Source: Tieghemiomyces parasiticus (taxonomy: Eukaryota; Kickxellomycota; Dimargaritomycetes; Dimargaritales; Dimargaritaceae). From it: a DNA stretch of 28,873 nt. Of the stretch, positions 11,679-22,560 are shown in pieces. The notes under the pieces were generated by a model that saw nothing but the letters and a program-made list of their open reading frames with translations, was not told the DNA's origin and made no database searches. A program made the translations under genes and the position numbers. The number at the start of each line of letters is the position of its first letter. Position 1 is the stretch's first letter. The stretch is taken from the NCBI GenBank assembly GCA_027575765.1, contig JANBPT010000606.1:1-28873 (forward strand). The letters run 5' to 3'.

Positions 11679-13645
11679 TGCGTGCGTGCCTGTAGTTGGT
11701 CGGTTTCGACCTCCTGTGTGGTCATGTCCTTGTATCGAACCTTACCGCTTTATGTCAATTTTTATTTCAATACTTCCCTTAATCGTGCACCTTGGCCCTC
11801 CACACCCACCTACCCGGTGTATTGTACTCCCTTCCCCCACCCCGGCTGTCCTGCTTTACCTCCATCGTTCTATCCATTTTTTTGCAATTTGTATTTTGAC
11901 CGTGTTCGCTGCCTCCCTGGAGCCCGCCATCTTTTGCCATCTCCATATCTGTCACTGGTTTCGCCCTCCCTACGACCTCCCCCCCTCCACACCCACCCAC
12001 CAACTTTCGCTTCCTTGTCACCTTTTCGTCACCCGACAATCCTTTCCAAACGTCAGGCGCTGACAGCAAGTTGAGGCCTACCAGATTTCATCTTCGCTAC
12101 CTATACGTAGGCTGGCCAATTAGCCAGGATTGGAAGGCGAAAAGGATAAGGTTGCTGTGGATCAAGGCATAAGTTACACCGCGAGGGGAGGATGGCTTCT
12201 GTGGAAGCCCCCCAGTTTCTTGGCGTAGAACAACCTCAGCGAACCTTCGGTGGGACGCCACAATGCAAGGGTCAAAGTTGAAGTACGTGGGGACTCCAGG
12301 AATGAACCTGCTTTGCTCGACTCAGCCATACTGTACAACCCCCTCCCCCTAAGGTCCGACTCCTGACTCCATCCCTTTATACCCTCTATTACCCATGTCG
12401 TCTCCCAAAACTGGCTGGTGGTGGGTTCTCTTCTGTCCTATGGCGCTTTCGATTCACGCTACGGGGCTGTAAGAACCTGCCACCACGTTCTGTATTTTTA
12501 CCAACCTAATTTTACGCAGCACGTTTCTCGCGCCTCAGGAATACTGCTCAACCATCCTGACCTCACTATCACCTAATTATTTACCGCATCGTAAATTGCT
12601 ATTTTTTTGGTCCATTAATGTCCCGTTTCTATGTATCGCCTTAAGTTCCCTTTGGCTTACCTTTTGCTCTACCTGCCTATTTATTTCATGCCTCATCCTT
12701 AGCTTTTACGACCTTTTTCCACCCTCATGGGTTACATCGTGGTGCATTGCTCATCATGATCTATCGGTATATCCTTCCGAATCGAATCATCGCCTTTGGT
12801 CACGTCCATTTACTATTTATTCGCTCCCACTGGATCTCATCGGTACAACTCTCGACTAATTACCTGTCATGCCTATCTTTTGCGAACATCATATTACGCA
12901 TAACAGTGTGCCCCTTTGTGGCAACACCCCATACTATCTGTAATAGCCATGGTAACTCTATGGTTATCATTGCTTCTTATGCCTACCTAAGCCTTCAAGG
13001 ACCAAAAAAAAGTAAATACCATCAATGCAAATCCTACTTGTTAGGCAAGAATTATCGGCGGTGCACTATCGGAGGGATTCAGTGCGTTATGGTTTTAATG
13101 CTAACGATTTAAAAGCAACATAATTTTCTAAAATTGGTGTGTTGAGTTGGGGGCTTATTAGAAGTCAGGCTTACCTGGGAAGGGCCAACGAGCCCAACAG
13201 GTTGCACGTTAGAGGTCTAGATAACGGGTGGTAAAAAGGAGAGGGGCACGGGACGCCGTGAGGACAAGGTAAAGTGGAATAATACAACGAATGAAATACT
13301 GGAGCGAGAGAGAGAGAGAGAGAGTTGGATCGGGGTCATACCCGGCCCTTTTGCTTTACCCTCTGAGTAACGTTGTTGTTTACTTTGGCCCGGTAGGCCT
13401 GGTAATTGGTGGAGCGCAAGGGTTGGGGATAAAGAGGGTGGTGTTAAGGAGGTCGGTCCGTTGGGGGCCGTCTCCCGTACCTCTCCGTCACACTAGTCAT
13501 CACTTTAAGTCAACCGACTGTTTTACAGGTCATGATGTATTGGAACGTAACCGCTACAATTTCCCTCTTGTTATGAAGAGGATATGGACGCCGCCATGGA
13601 TGATGATCTGGCACCAAGGTAGGGGACGATGGCCACTGCTACATG
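11679..13645. other. Intergenic, pyrimidine-rich, between convergent genes
   Basis: The plus strand is rich in C and T from 11679 to about 13000 and is T-rich around 12590-12870, so it encodes strings of Phe, Leu, Ser and Pro in several frames (for example 11682-12074 and 12596-13112). These are compositional artefacts. The region probably holds the 3' ends of the converging Ser-rich and ULA1 genes. From 13130 to 13645 the plus strand turns purine-rich and includes a GA microsatellite. No RNA gene is visible. Confidence 0.4.
13306..13324. repeat. (GA)n microsatellite
   Basis: About nine and a half uninterrupted GA units lie in the intergenic region just downstream of the ULA1 stop codon. Confidence 0.9.
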
Positions 13646-16600
13646 TTATAGCTTGAAACTCGACGACGTGGAATCCATGCCGTTGAACACGCAGAGGTTA
13701 TCGAGTGGCACGTACTGGTGCGTCAGCAATTTGACGATCTCTTGGGCCGCCATCCCACCGATCAGGGCGGCCATGTTATGGATCTCGGTACCGCGGAGTC
13801 GGGTCCTGTAAGTGAGGCGGGTGAGTGGGTGGGTGGGCCATTGTCAGGTTTTTTTGGAGGGGGGGGAGTAGGCAATGGGAGTAAGTCATACCGGTCAGAG
13901 GTTAAGGTGGTGATGTCACCAGCTGGTTGAATATGAAAATGGGGTCCGCTCCTCCCAGGTTGCGGGGACCTTAGTTGCAAAATTCTCTAGATATATGCAA
14001 ATCGACTCCTTGTAAGAACAAAACCCCACAAGCGCATGAGCACCAAGGGAGATGGAGAGGGATAGGCAGCCACAGCAAAGGTACTTACACGTAATCCAGC
14101 CGTTTGCTATACGCCTCAGTTGAGACCGTGTCCTCAAGGCGCTTCCGAAGCTCCTGCTGCAGGGTTTTCGCATCGGTCGGGTCATCTGAATATGGGGTAG
14201 GAAGGGCAAATGGAGAGGGAGGATGATTGAGGATGGGTGTGGATGAATAAATGGCGCGCTCAAATTCAGCCCATGAAAAGCACGGGGGGGATAGCACATA
14301 GGCGACGGCGCTGTTAATCGATGAGCCATCGAATGCGGTCTTACCTGTCGAATTGACAGCCTTGTCCGCCGTTTGATGGGCGATTTCCAGGAAAGCCGCA
14401 TACCACAGCAAGTTGCCTGTCATTTCGCCACCTATCGGAAGTTAGGGTAAAACCAAAGTGGAATGCGGTACGCAAAATAACAATTAGCGTGGAGCTGTGT
14501 GCGTGTGTGTATGGAAGTAGGTACACAACTAATTCAAGGATGGGCGAGTAGGCTACCGGCTGCTGCATGCATGTCGTGAGTATGTCGAAACGCCACCCGC
14601 TCCGATTATTGAGTGTACATGGGTATTTCGTCCGATCTGAGTGTCGACACGCTAGAAAAAAAAATCATGTACGGAAAGTCGCCAATTCATCTAGTTGGAA
14701 GATGGAATTCTCCTTCGCGACACTTACCGTTTGCGAGGTATTGCAGACAGTGAGTGGGGTCTTGGCGGTAGATGCTGCCCTCCTGCACCTGGAGCTGTGC
14801 AGAGTGCTTGCAGGCCAGTCGAAGGGTGTCGTCTGCGATGTGGTCTGGGGCCAAGCCAAGGTCACCCAGAAGGCGCTGGACGTGCCCGCGGGTTGCTTGG
14901 TAATCTTCTTCCGATTTGTCAAAGTACCTGCAATGGTTGAGTAAGTAGGGAATGACGGTGTCGAATTAGGCCCCGTAATCCAAGCAACGATACCCTCCTC
15001 TCGACAACCCTCAATCAATTGGTCAGTACCCACTCATATCCCCTCTCTCCTGTCCGCATCCCGCTGCAGAGGGAAGCGAGGACATGGAGGAGGGTTGGGG
15101 TGATGAAGGCGTGAGTCACACGCGAGTCACGCCCGTAGTCAATAAAGAGACGCCATCCACCCGGCCTCGTTCGGTCGATCCGTTGCCCCCCGACTGCCAC
15201 TCGCAATGGCTGGCCTTACTATTCCATCCTGTACCGGGAAAATAGGTAAATATCATTCTATATGTGGTGGCATAGACCCCATCCTCTATACTATCACTTA
15301 CGCCGACTGCAATTTCACGTAGGATACCGTATCGGTTTTCATATCTGGGACGCCGCCAGAGACGGGCAGCTGGCCTTCACCTTCCTGCTGTACGAAGTCA
15401 CGCAGCGCGCGGACAATAATCCAAAAGTCCGGTGACTGTGATGGCGGGGGGAGGTAAAGCATGGTGACCACATGCCGGTCATGGAATAATGGGGTAGGAG
15501 GGGCGGAGAAACATTGTGTGTGTGTGCGCGAAGGGTTGTTAAAGAAATGGCCAGTGTTTTGGGTAGCCGTCTCAATCCGACCAATAATGACAAGACAGCG
15601 GCTGACGCGACAAGGGCCGTGAACAGCTACATTGGCGCTTACCTGCGAAGTTAGGTTCTGGCACGCCGAGCAGTCGAAAAGAGCCTGGATTGCTGAGGGG
15701 ATCTACAGGTCGGGTCAATTTCGAGGTTAACAGGTAGCTAGTTAGTGATATCCCAGAATTTGCCTGGCTAACCAGAGACTCCGCAGTGTGGGCTTCGATC
15801 CCCCCCCCTCTTTAGCAACTACACGGCTGACCCACCTCCGTCGGATTCAAGGCGCGGAGGGCGTTCTTTTCTGCCTCCTCAAAATTCTCTTCGTCGGAGT
15901 TGCGCATGGCCTGCGTGATGGCATAGCGGACCGCTTTCTTGTCTGCGAAAGACATGCGTGCCTTGTCAGGATTCTGGAAACAGGAAGTGGGACGAACAGG
16001 AGGACGGTATGAATAAGGTACTTCAAGACCAATAGAATTCGACCATCGTTCCCAAATGGCTGGGTTTGTGACTGGTGTAGCCACTAGAGGACTTACCTCA
16101 GTGCGCCAACACTGGTAGAATTTGAGCAGGATAATGGCATAGGGAATGTGCCCGTGCTCCATACTGTCGGCGCAGTCCAGGTCGAAGGTGGCCGCCAGAT
16201 GTTCCAAGGCCGGGAAGGGTCGGTCCAGGCGAAGGTCATCCTTGACATCGGCGTGAGACTCGATGACTATTTGGGGCACGTATGGATGTGCGTGGGGAAG
16301 GGGTGGCCCGTAATGGCCGCGGAATTGTTCGTGGGTCAGTCGCAACCCGAACTTAGCACCGACTATGGAGCTGCTGGATACGGTCCATGGCCAGGGATAT
16401 AACCACAATAGGGGCCGAAATCAATTTGCCGGTAGCTCATACTTACCTGTATGTTCCCGGACCTGGATACGGAGATAGCCCACGAAGCCGGCCAAGGTAA
16501 TGGCGACGAGCGGGATGCGCTGCTGCCAGCAGGCGGTAGAGAGGGTGTTGTGTAGGGTCGCCCGTGGCAGAGACGTGGAAATCAGACTGAAACGAGAGAG

Positions 16601-17469
16601 CGTGTTTGAATTACGCTGAATGTACCGCTCGGGGTCCTGATCGTCAAGGATAATAGATGTCCGATCAACAAAGAGTGGCAGTGTGCTGGTGGTCTTGTAA
16701 GTGACAGATATCGGGATATAGCGATTTTGAGATGGATTCGCGGCTAGATCCTGGAGCATCAATTATCGTCCGAACCCAACCCCCCCTGAAAAAAACTAAT
16801 GGGAATTAAAGAGGAGAAGTTTGTTAATAACTAATCCGCTTACCTCGAACACAGCGTGGATGTGCACATCCTCGTTTAACTCGCGTAGATTCGCAGCGAC
16901 GACCTCACAGCGCCGGTCGGTTGCTGCTGTACTCTGTACAAAGAAGTTGTTACCCACGTCGTTTCCGGTGACCGGCTGGTCATCAACGATTGTGACCTCG
17001 CCGATCCCTGGAGTTTATAGAGTGGGGAGAGTGCCATGTATATAAGGTGAAGAGGGTTGCGGTAGGAAGGTTTCCACGCCTTTCGACGTCAGTTTGATAT
17101 CCAGTCGAACGTTGGTACCATGGTAAGTCTACCACACCGACATATCAGCCATCCTGGAAACTTACCTGGGAGTACGAGGTTCTTCAGGAGTTCGGTCCCG
17201 GCGGCAGTGGCGCCGAGGAGCAGAATGTGGGATGCCTCTAGGCGCGCCTGTCCGTGGGCTTTCCATAGTCTAGTCGAACCGGTGGCGATAGGACGCAGTA
17301 TGATGGTAAGTACTTTGGTCTAAAAAAGGGTATTTGGAGGTCAGGCATGTGTAGCATGAGCAGCGGATATTGACATGTCGCCCATGGTCACCGTTGGCGG
17401 CCAACCCAGGACCTTGCTAACCTACCTCAGTTGTCGGTCATACCGCTGAGCGCTGTCAGCTTTGGCCAT
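13646..17469 (-). CDS. ULA1: NEDD8-activating enzyme E1 regulatory subunit, 12 exons, 515 aa
   Basis: This half of the heterodimeric NEDD8 E1 pairs with UBA3 to adenylate NEDD8 for cullin modification. Exons in coding order (plus coordinates): 17426-17469, 17166-17269, 16844-17007, 16447-16636, 16097-16266, 15836-15973, 15643-15702, 15302-15435, 14728-14927, 14345-14431, 14089-14185, 13646-13805. They sum to 1548 nt, every phase matches, and the last codon is TAA. Family landmarks in order: YDRQLRLW near the N-terminus, the nucleotide-fold segment [48 protein letters not shown], a VKLQS segment, and a C-terminal [12 protein letters not shown] followed by a terminal Ser-rich FKL. No catalytic Cys domain is expected in this subunit; the Cys is in UBA3. 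Human NAE1 is 534 aa, so the length fits. All introns are GT-AG (123-374 bp); donors are GTAAGT/C/A except GTAGGT (intron 1) and GTGGGT (intron 6). The exon 4 acceptor is the least certain: one at 16750 would add 38 codons in frame. Confidence 0.95.
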
Positions 17470-18121
17470 GTCGAAATGTGAAGGGTCCTTCGGGATGTGA
17501 ATGTCGGTGAGGGTGGCAATAGAGGGCGCGATAACACTGAAGCTACGGTTTAGAGTCAGGACCCTGGATAGCCAACTGAGAGACGAGACATGTCAAATGC
17601 GGTGATACGCTGGTTCGAGGGGGCCGCTCGTAGTTCCAGGGAGGCGGGTCGGGTAAGCTGTATATTCCCGCCTGACCATGCGTGGGATGGTGGTGGTTGC
17701 AACTGACAGGGCGTGGGATATCACGTGACATAAATTTATTTACAGTTGACCATAGGCTTTAGGCCGCGCTCCTCTTGACACTGGTGAAATAACCTGTACT
17801 CTAGAGCCTATGGTGTCCCACATTCAACCTAGAAAAAAAAGAGCACGTTGCTTTAGCTCATGAGTTGTCAACAGACGTCGCAATACTTACCCAGTAGAGG
17901 ACTGCTAGGCAGCCCGGTCGCTTGCTGAGGCAGGGCCACTGTCCGAGGATTGCAATTTGTAGCACACTTTTTTAAAATTTTCCTTCTCTGCTTAGCGGCA
18001 CGCATCGCAGAACCTCGCTAGGCCAACCGTCGTGGCAACGCGTGTCGTCCTGGTGAACAACGCACCCCCAACAACCCCGTTCCAGCCGTTCAGCATCCCT
18101 GCACTCCTAGTCACCTTCACC
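17470..18121. promoter_or_regulatory. Divergent promoter region between ULA1 and the F-box/JmjC gene
   Basis: This 652-bp stretch separates two start codons that point away from each other, so it must hold both promoters unless a transcript starts elsewhere. A palindromic TCACGTGA site at 17721-17728, within ATCACGTGAC, matches the E-box/CDEI type bound by bHLH factors such as Cbf1 in yeasts. Whether it is used is unknown. An A/T-rich segment with a T-run lies at 17965-17980. Frames in this stretch are short and look random. Confidence 0.5.
17721..17728. promoter_or_regulatory. Palindromic CACGTG E-box (TCACGTGA)
   Basis: A perfect 8-bp palindrome lies about 250 bp upstream of the ULA1 start and 400 bp upstream of the F-box/JmjC start. 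This is the consensus core for bHLH regulators such as Cbf1. An 8-mer can occur by chance, so function is inferred only from its place in a divergent promoter. Confidence 0.3.
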
Positions 18122-19975
18122 ATGCTCGAGGCTAGCAGCTCACCCGAAACTTCTTTGAAACGGCCCGCCGAGCTAACTGAGCTCGAGCGTTGCACCCGCG
18201 TCCGACCTGATCGCCCGACCGGGGCGTCCAGCCTACCGCCCCCCAAACCTACTGGTAAAACGCACCCGACTGGTATCAAGCCCTGGGGGAACTCTTTCCT
18301 GGATCGCGTCCAAGTCACTCCGGAGGGCCTGACCCCCGAAGGCCAGTTGTATCGGTCACCTACGACGGTACGGCAGGCGACTCTGGGCTCCCTAGCCGTA
18401 CTAGGCGACCAGCTGATCCTGGACATTTTGGGCGACCACCTTACAGGACCCGAGCTGGCCCGTGTCCAACGTGTGAACCGCGGTCTATACGCCTTCGCTC
18501 GTCACGAAGACCTATGGCGGACCCGAACCATAGCGGATTTCGGCGGTGATTTTGAATTTGACCGGACCTGGCGCCAGACCTACCGTCGGCGTACCCTAAG
18601 GCGTTCGCCGACCCATCCGAGTGCACAATCTGCCCCCGCTGCTAAACCCGCCGCTGGGATTGTTGATACGGCCTTCCAACTCACCGGGTTCTATTCGGAC
18701 ACCTTGTTCCACCCATGGCTCTACGCCACGTCCGACCTCGACCGTTTACGCGCATCCCAGCGTGGTACTCCTATACCTCGCCGGAGCGGTTTGAGCCTGG
18801 CTGAGTTCATCCAGGAATACGAGGCACCGGCCCTCCCGGTCATCATTACAGACGTGGCTCGGCAGTGGCCAGCTTTCAAACGCTGGAATCGTGAATATCT
18901 CCTCGATGCGTTCGGCCACGTCGCGTTCCGTGCCGAGGCGATCGATATTACCCTAAATAACTATTACCGTTACGCTGACCAACAGACCCTCGACGAGTCA
19001 CCTATTTATCTGTTTGATAAACAGTTCGGCCGAACTTGCCCCGCACTTCTCGACGATTTCGAGGTCCCTGAGTACTTTAGCGAGGATCTGTTTCATGTCC
19101 TGGGTGACGTTGCCTCGGCCACAACCTCCGCCGGTGGTATCGATGGCACAATATCGACAACACCACCGAGCCACCGCCCGGACTACCGCTGGATCATCAT
19201 TGGCCCAGCCCGCAGTGGCAGCACCTTCCATAAGGATCCCAACGCTACCAGCGCCTGGAACGCCGTGATCACCGGCGCCAAAAAGTGGATCATGTTTCCG
19301 CCGGACTGTCTCCCACCGGGCGTCTTCACCAATGCCGACCAGAGCGAGGTCACCTCGCCAGTCTCCCTGATGGAATGGTTTCACAACTACTATGAAGCCG
19401 TCAAGCCTTATCAACCCGTGACCCCATCGGTCTTACGCAGCTCCGGCACTGCAGCGGGCGATGCCACCCTCCCCCGAGGCGCCTTTGAAGGTACTTGCCA
19501 CGCCGGCGAGATCGTGTTTGTACCTCGCGGGTGGTGGCACTGCGTTCTCAATCTGGACGATTCAGTGGCCCTCACTCAGAATTACGTCAGCCGCCGCAAC
19601 CTGCCCGATGTCCTCGACTTTTTACAATGCAAGCGTAATCAGATTTCCGGGGTGCCTTGTAACCTCGCCCCGCACCTCTATGAGCGGTTTACTGAGGCCT
19701 TTATGCGGCACTATCCGAATGAACTAGGGGAGGTTCAGGCAGATAGAGAACGCCGGCGACTGGCTCGGTCGACTGTTATCTACCATGGCAGAGAAAAAAC
19801 CAAGACCATGGACGATGGGTCGCCAACGGAGAGTGATGCTGTACCCGCTAACGGCCGGTCTGTGGGTCCCAACCTGTGGCAGGCGTTGAAGGAGAGTGGC
19901 CCTTCGAACTTCACGTTTGGTTTTGCGACCCTTGACGAGTCGGACGAGGGTGACTCTGCAGTTGGAAGTCCCTAA
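18122..19975 (+). CDS. F-box and JmjC domain protein (JMJD6-type 2OG oxygenase), 617 aa
   Basis: The chosen start is ATG 18122 (context TTCACCATG); the frame extends to a GTG at 18032, which is not a likely eukaryotic start. Residues 1-85 are Ser/Pro-rich and poorly ordered. An F-box-like segment lies at about 88-135 (LGDQLILDILGDHLTGPELA, then a VNRGLYAF and LWRT pattern). A cupin/JmjC domain covers about 185-505, including PVIITDVARQWPAFKRW (239-255), SPIYLFDK (293-300), EYFSEDLF (317-324), YRWIIIGP (355-362), GSTFHKDPNATSAW (366-379) and WWHCVLNLD (471-479). Iron ligands are H370, D372 and H473, and K387 is the likely 2-oxoglutarate lysine, spaced as in JMJD6. The HKD form of the motif is usual in the F-box/JmjC subgroup of plants and fungi. 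The protein should be an Fe(II)/2-oxoglutarate oxygenase (hydroxylase or demethylase), perhaps also an SCF receptor. The substrate is unknown. The C-terminal 75 residues are acidic and Ser-rich. No intron is present. Confidence 0.93.
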   Translation: MLEASSSPETSLKRPAELTELERCTRVRPDRPTGASSLPPPKPTGKTHPTGIKPWGNSFLDRVQVTPEGLTPEGQLYRSPTTVRQATLGSLAVLGDQLILDILGDHLTGPELARVQRVNRGLYAFARHEDLWRTRTIADFGGDFEFDRTWRQTYRRRTLRRSPTHPSAQSAPAAKPAAGIVDTAFQLTGFYSDTLFHPWLYATSDLDRLRASQRGTPIPRRSGLSLAEFIQEYEAPALPVIITDVARQWPAFKRWNREYLLDAFGHVAFRAEAIDITLNNYYRYADQQTLDESPIYLFDKQFGRTCPALLDDFEVPEYFSEDLFHVLGDVASATTSAGGIDGTISTTPPSHRPDYRWIIIGPARSGSTFHKDPNATSAWNAVITGAKKWIMFPPDCLPPGVFTNADQSEVTSPVSLMEWFHNYYEAVKPYQPVTPSVLRSSGTAAGDATLPRGAFEGTCHAGEIVFVPRGWWHCVLNLDDSVALTQNYVSRRNLPDVLDFLQCKRNQISGVPCNLAPHLYERFTEAFMRHYPNELGEVQADRERRRLARSTVIYHGREKTKTMDDGSPTESDAVPANGRSVGPNLWQALKESGPSNFTFGFATLDESDEGDSAVGSP

Positions 19976-21342
19976 ATTTAAACTTTTATTTATTCAGCAG
20001 TCAAGAGTTTCGAATACCATTTACCAATGAATTGTAAATGTATGTTTGGTGGATAGTTCAAAATGCAGGGCATACTGAAAAGGACGGTAAAATTATAGAA
20101 AGGTTTCATGCTTTGACGCGCTGGGGTTGATACCCCCCAGGTTTCAACAGTGAATTCCAGGTCTGGGACGGCTAATGAGGAGGGAAGAGTCACTAAAATT
20201 AGCCAGGAGTTGCTTAGTTGTGCGTGACAATTCTACGTGGTCTCCACAAGCCAATCTAGATTGACTAGTATCATACTTCTACCCATCTTACGCTCTGTTC
20301 ACATAGTCGAGCGGGATATGTCAACCCTCACCTTGTATACTCATTCTCCAAACAGCAAAATAAGCTATATATGGGTACGATCTTACACTATGTCATTTGC
20401 CAATATCAAGGTCGAATAAATATTCGCATCCACACCAATATCCCTATTTGGGAGCCAGCTACTACTCTATTAACAACCCCGAGCTTGAAGCCAGAGTTCA
20501 GTGCAGCCCTAGCTGTCTGGCGGAAGTCATCAGCCCCCCACTGCCGATGGTAGCTGGGAAGATGATCGTGGATCAATGGGTATACAAGTTCTCCTTGACT
20601 TCATTAGTCTCCATCCATCGAGTCGCTCCCGACTATCAGCAGTTCGCTTGCTGCACCGCCCCCCCTTCGTACCCGCGTATATGTCTACCGATTGATTATT
20701 AAGCTACCCTGTAGCTGCAAGTACCTCTTGGCTAGACACGCACCTCTCTAGTGCGAACCTGGTGGCTTAAAGTCGGTGACAGTCCTCCCAACCGCAGCAA
20801 GATGGGTATTCCATTTCAAGAATAAAATTGTAATACGTGTAGACCTTGGAGGTTGGTTTATAAAGGTGATCGTGTGGTAGGCTAAATGCCGAAGGGTAAT
20901 AATAGGTTTATTAAAAGTGCAAGTGCAGAGAAGTAGTAATGATCCTTTTACAATTGGCGTTGTGTGCGTTTTGTCAGCTGGGTAGAAGTTTGCATGGTCG
21001 TGGCTAGGTCGGAGTACTCACAGGGAGTCCTCGATCAGGTGGGCTCAGGTGGAAAGATCGTGGAGCCTCTGGTGCAAAGGTAACGTAGGTGAGTCATGTT
21101 GGAGGGCGAGGTCATCTGAGGCGTTCGGATGGGCGTCTTAAATGCAGAAGGAATGTAGTTCGGCACAGGAGGTACATCTCGAGTCTTGGTAATTATTTCG
21201 GGTATAACACCTTTGTTTCTCCATTTGCTGTCCATATGCTCAGCCCTTATTACAGTACCAAGGCTAGACTGCATTTTAAAGTGGGGAAGATGATGGAGGC
21301 ATACAAGTGTGCACGTAGGTAGAAGTAAAATCCAGAGCAATC
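19976..21342. other. Intergenic, no convincing gene
   Basis: This follows the F-box/JmjC stop codon. A/T-rich sequence starts at once, and AATAAA motifs occur near 20414 and 20821, either of which could serve 3' end formation. Frames reach at most about 100 codons and look random. From about 20900 rightward the plus strand becomes purine-rich, and the sequence grades into the transposon-derived zone. Confidence 0.4.
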
Positions 21343-22030
21343 CCGGCCATTATGGGAGAAGTGGCAGGCCTTGCAGCAGGACATTTTCCCCTGGTGGTCA
21401 AATAACAATGGAACAGGCATGTTTGGGTGGGAAAACGGGATGCCTAAATGGGTGAGTATATAGTGTCTGGTTTGACTAAGGGGTGGAGTTCACCATGGTG
21501 GCTGGCAAGTAAGAAGTGTTTGACGGCATAGAGGGTGGCGAGGCAGGCATTGGGGCGGAGTCGAGGAAGATCATATGAGAGTGGAATGGGCAAAAAAGGT
21601 AGGACATAAAATAATTATTAGTGAGTTATTAAGGCTTCTATATAAGGTAGAAGAATGGTACACAAATATTTTGTGTTGAAAAAATAATAATGTAAAAGTA
21701 TAGGATGGTGGTTTGGTAGGTCAGAATGTAATCTGCAAGTAAGCAGGAATAAAGATGTATATGTTGTTCTTTTATTAGAAGTGACTTTAGTGCCTTTGTA
21801 CAGACAATGCCTAATGGCTTGGTCTTGCTAGTGTAAAGAATGGGTAGAATAATAAGGGAATATGAAGAATGATTGCAAGTGTTGTGTAGTGTCATCAAGG
21901 TGTATAGGCTCATAGTAAGATTGGCTATTGTCCTAGCCGGATGGATAGGAGGGTAAGGTGATATGGCTGCCAACTTGTGCATAGTAGCAAGGTTGTTATA
22001 GGCAACCACATCATCCCTCCAACATATATT
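21343..22030 (-). pseudogene. Degenerate coding-like repeat copy A, transposon-derived
   Basis: On the minus strand a frame of 141 codons covers 21638-22063. Its part at about 21715-22027 matches a second copy in the opposite orientation at 27583-27935. Shared blocks include GACAATAGCCA-like and CTTCTAATA-like runs. At protein level the copies share a pattern with KPLG, then K-A-x-K-x-LLI, then YIL-x-Y. Further along the same strand, at 21343-21387, another frame reads CKACHFSHNGRDC. This is close to a CCHC zinc knuckle but one residue short between the second Cys and the His, and stop codons interrupt the frame before it. The stretch 21600-21900 has no CpG. I read this as the remains of a mobile element gene; the family is not identified. 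Confidence 0.4.
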
Positions 22031-22552
22031 ATGACGGGGTGTGTGGCCCGAGGGGAGGGGCAACTAGTAAAGACCAAAGGAGGGTCGCAGGCGAGCAGGC
22101 CAGTTAGAAGTAAAGACAGTTATTTATTACACACTTAATGAGATAGTCGGTTATGGCTGGTTTGCCACCTTTAAGTATGTGCAGTTGAGGTGATGACGTG
22201 AAACCGTTTGGTGTATCTTAGGCGCTGTAATCGGAGACCTCGTCTATGCAAAGTGAGGTCCCAAGTCAAGTCGGATTTCCTTCCAGAGTCTGAGGGTCGC
22301 CTTCTTCCTAATTCTCATGGAGGACAACTGATCGGCAGTGGAGGCTTCCACATTCCATCTGGAAGGCCTGTCCTAAAGAGAGGCGGCCTTCTTTGAAGGG
22401 GAGGCTTCCTGGGGAGCACCTTGGTTACAATATACAGGTAATTGCGGGATGGATACTTAAAAGACTGATAGAGTCAGGTCAATGGGGCTTTCCATCACAA
22501 CACCATTAGGGGGGGCTGGAATTGAAGTTGAGTTCAATGGGAGGTCATATCC
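22031..22552. other. Intergenic between repeat A and tRNA-Leu
   Basis: No gene is visible. A short cluster of imperfect hairpin-like GAGGCTTCC repeats lies at 22342-22415, for example GTGGAGGCTTCCAC, which has 5-bp arms. Its meaning is unknown. Confidence 0.35.
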
Positions 22553-22560
22553 AAAAAAAA
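22553..22560 (-). terminator. Pol III T-run terminator of tRNA-Leu
   Basis: Eight A residues on the plus strand read as T8 on the minus strand directly after the tRNA 3' end, as required for RNA polymerase III termination. Confidence 0.9.

Noticed and set aside
12596..13112. Two T-rich plus-strand frames resembling membrane proteins
   Set aside because: Hydrophobicity comes from T-rich DNA; there is no charged-loop pattern, good start context or domain.
15812..16408. A 198-codon minus-strand frame as a separate gene
   Set aside because: It is exons 5 and 6 of ULA1 read through introns; the exon parts match the family and the intron parts do not.
18032..18121. Extending the F-box/JmjC protein to the GTG at 18032
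   Set aside because: GTG is not a usual nuclear start, and the ATG at 18122 has a good context.
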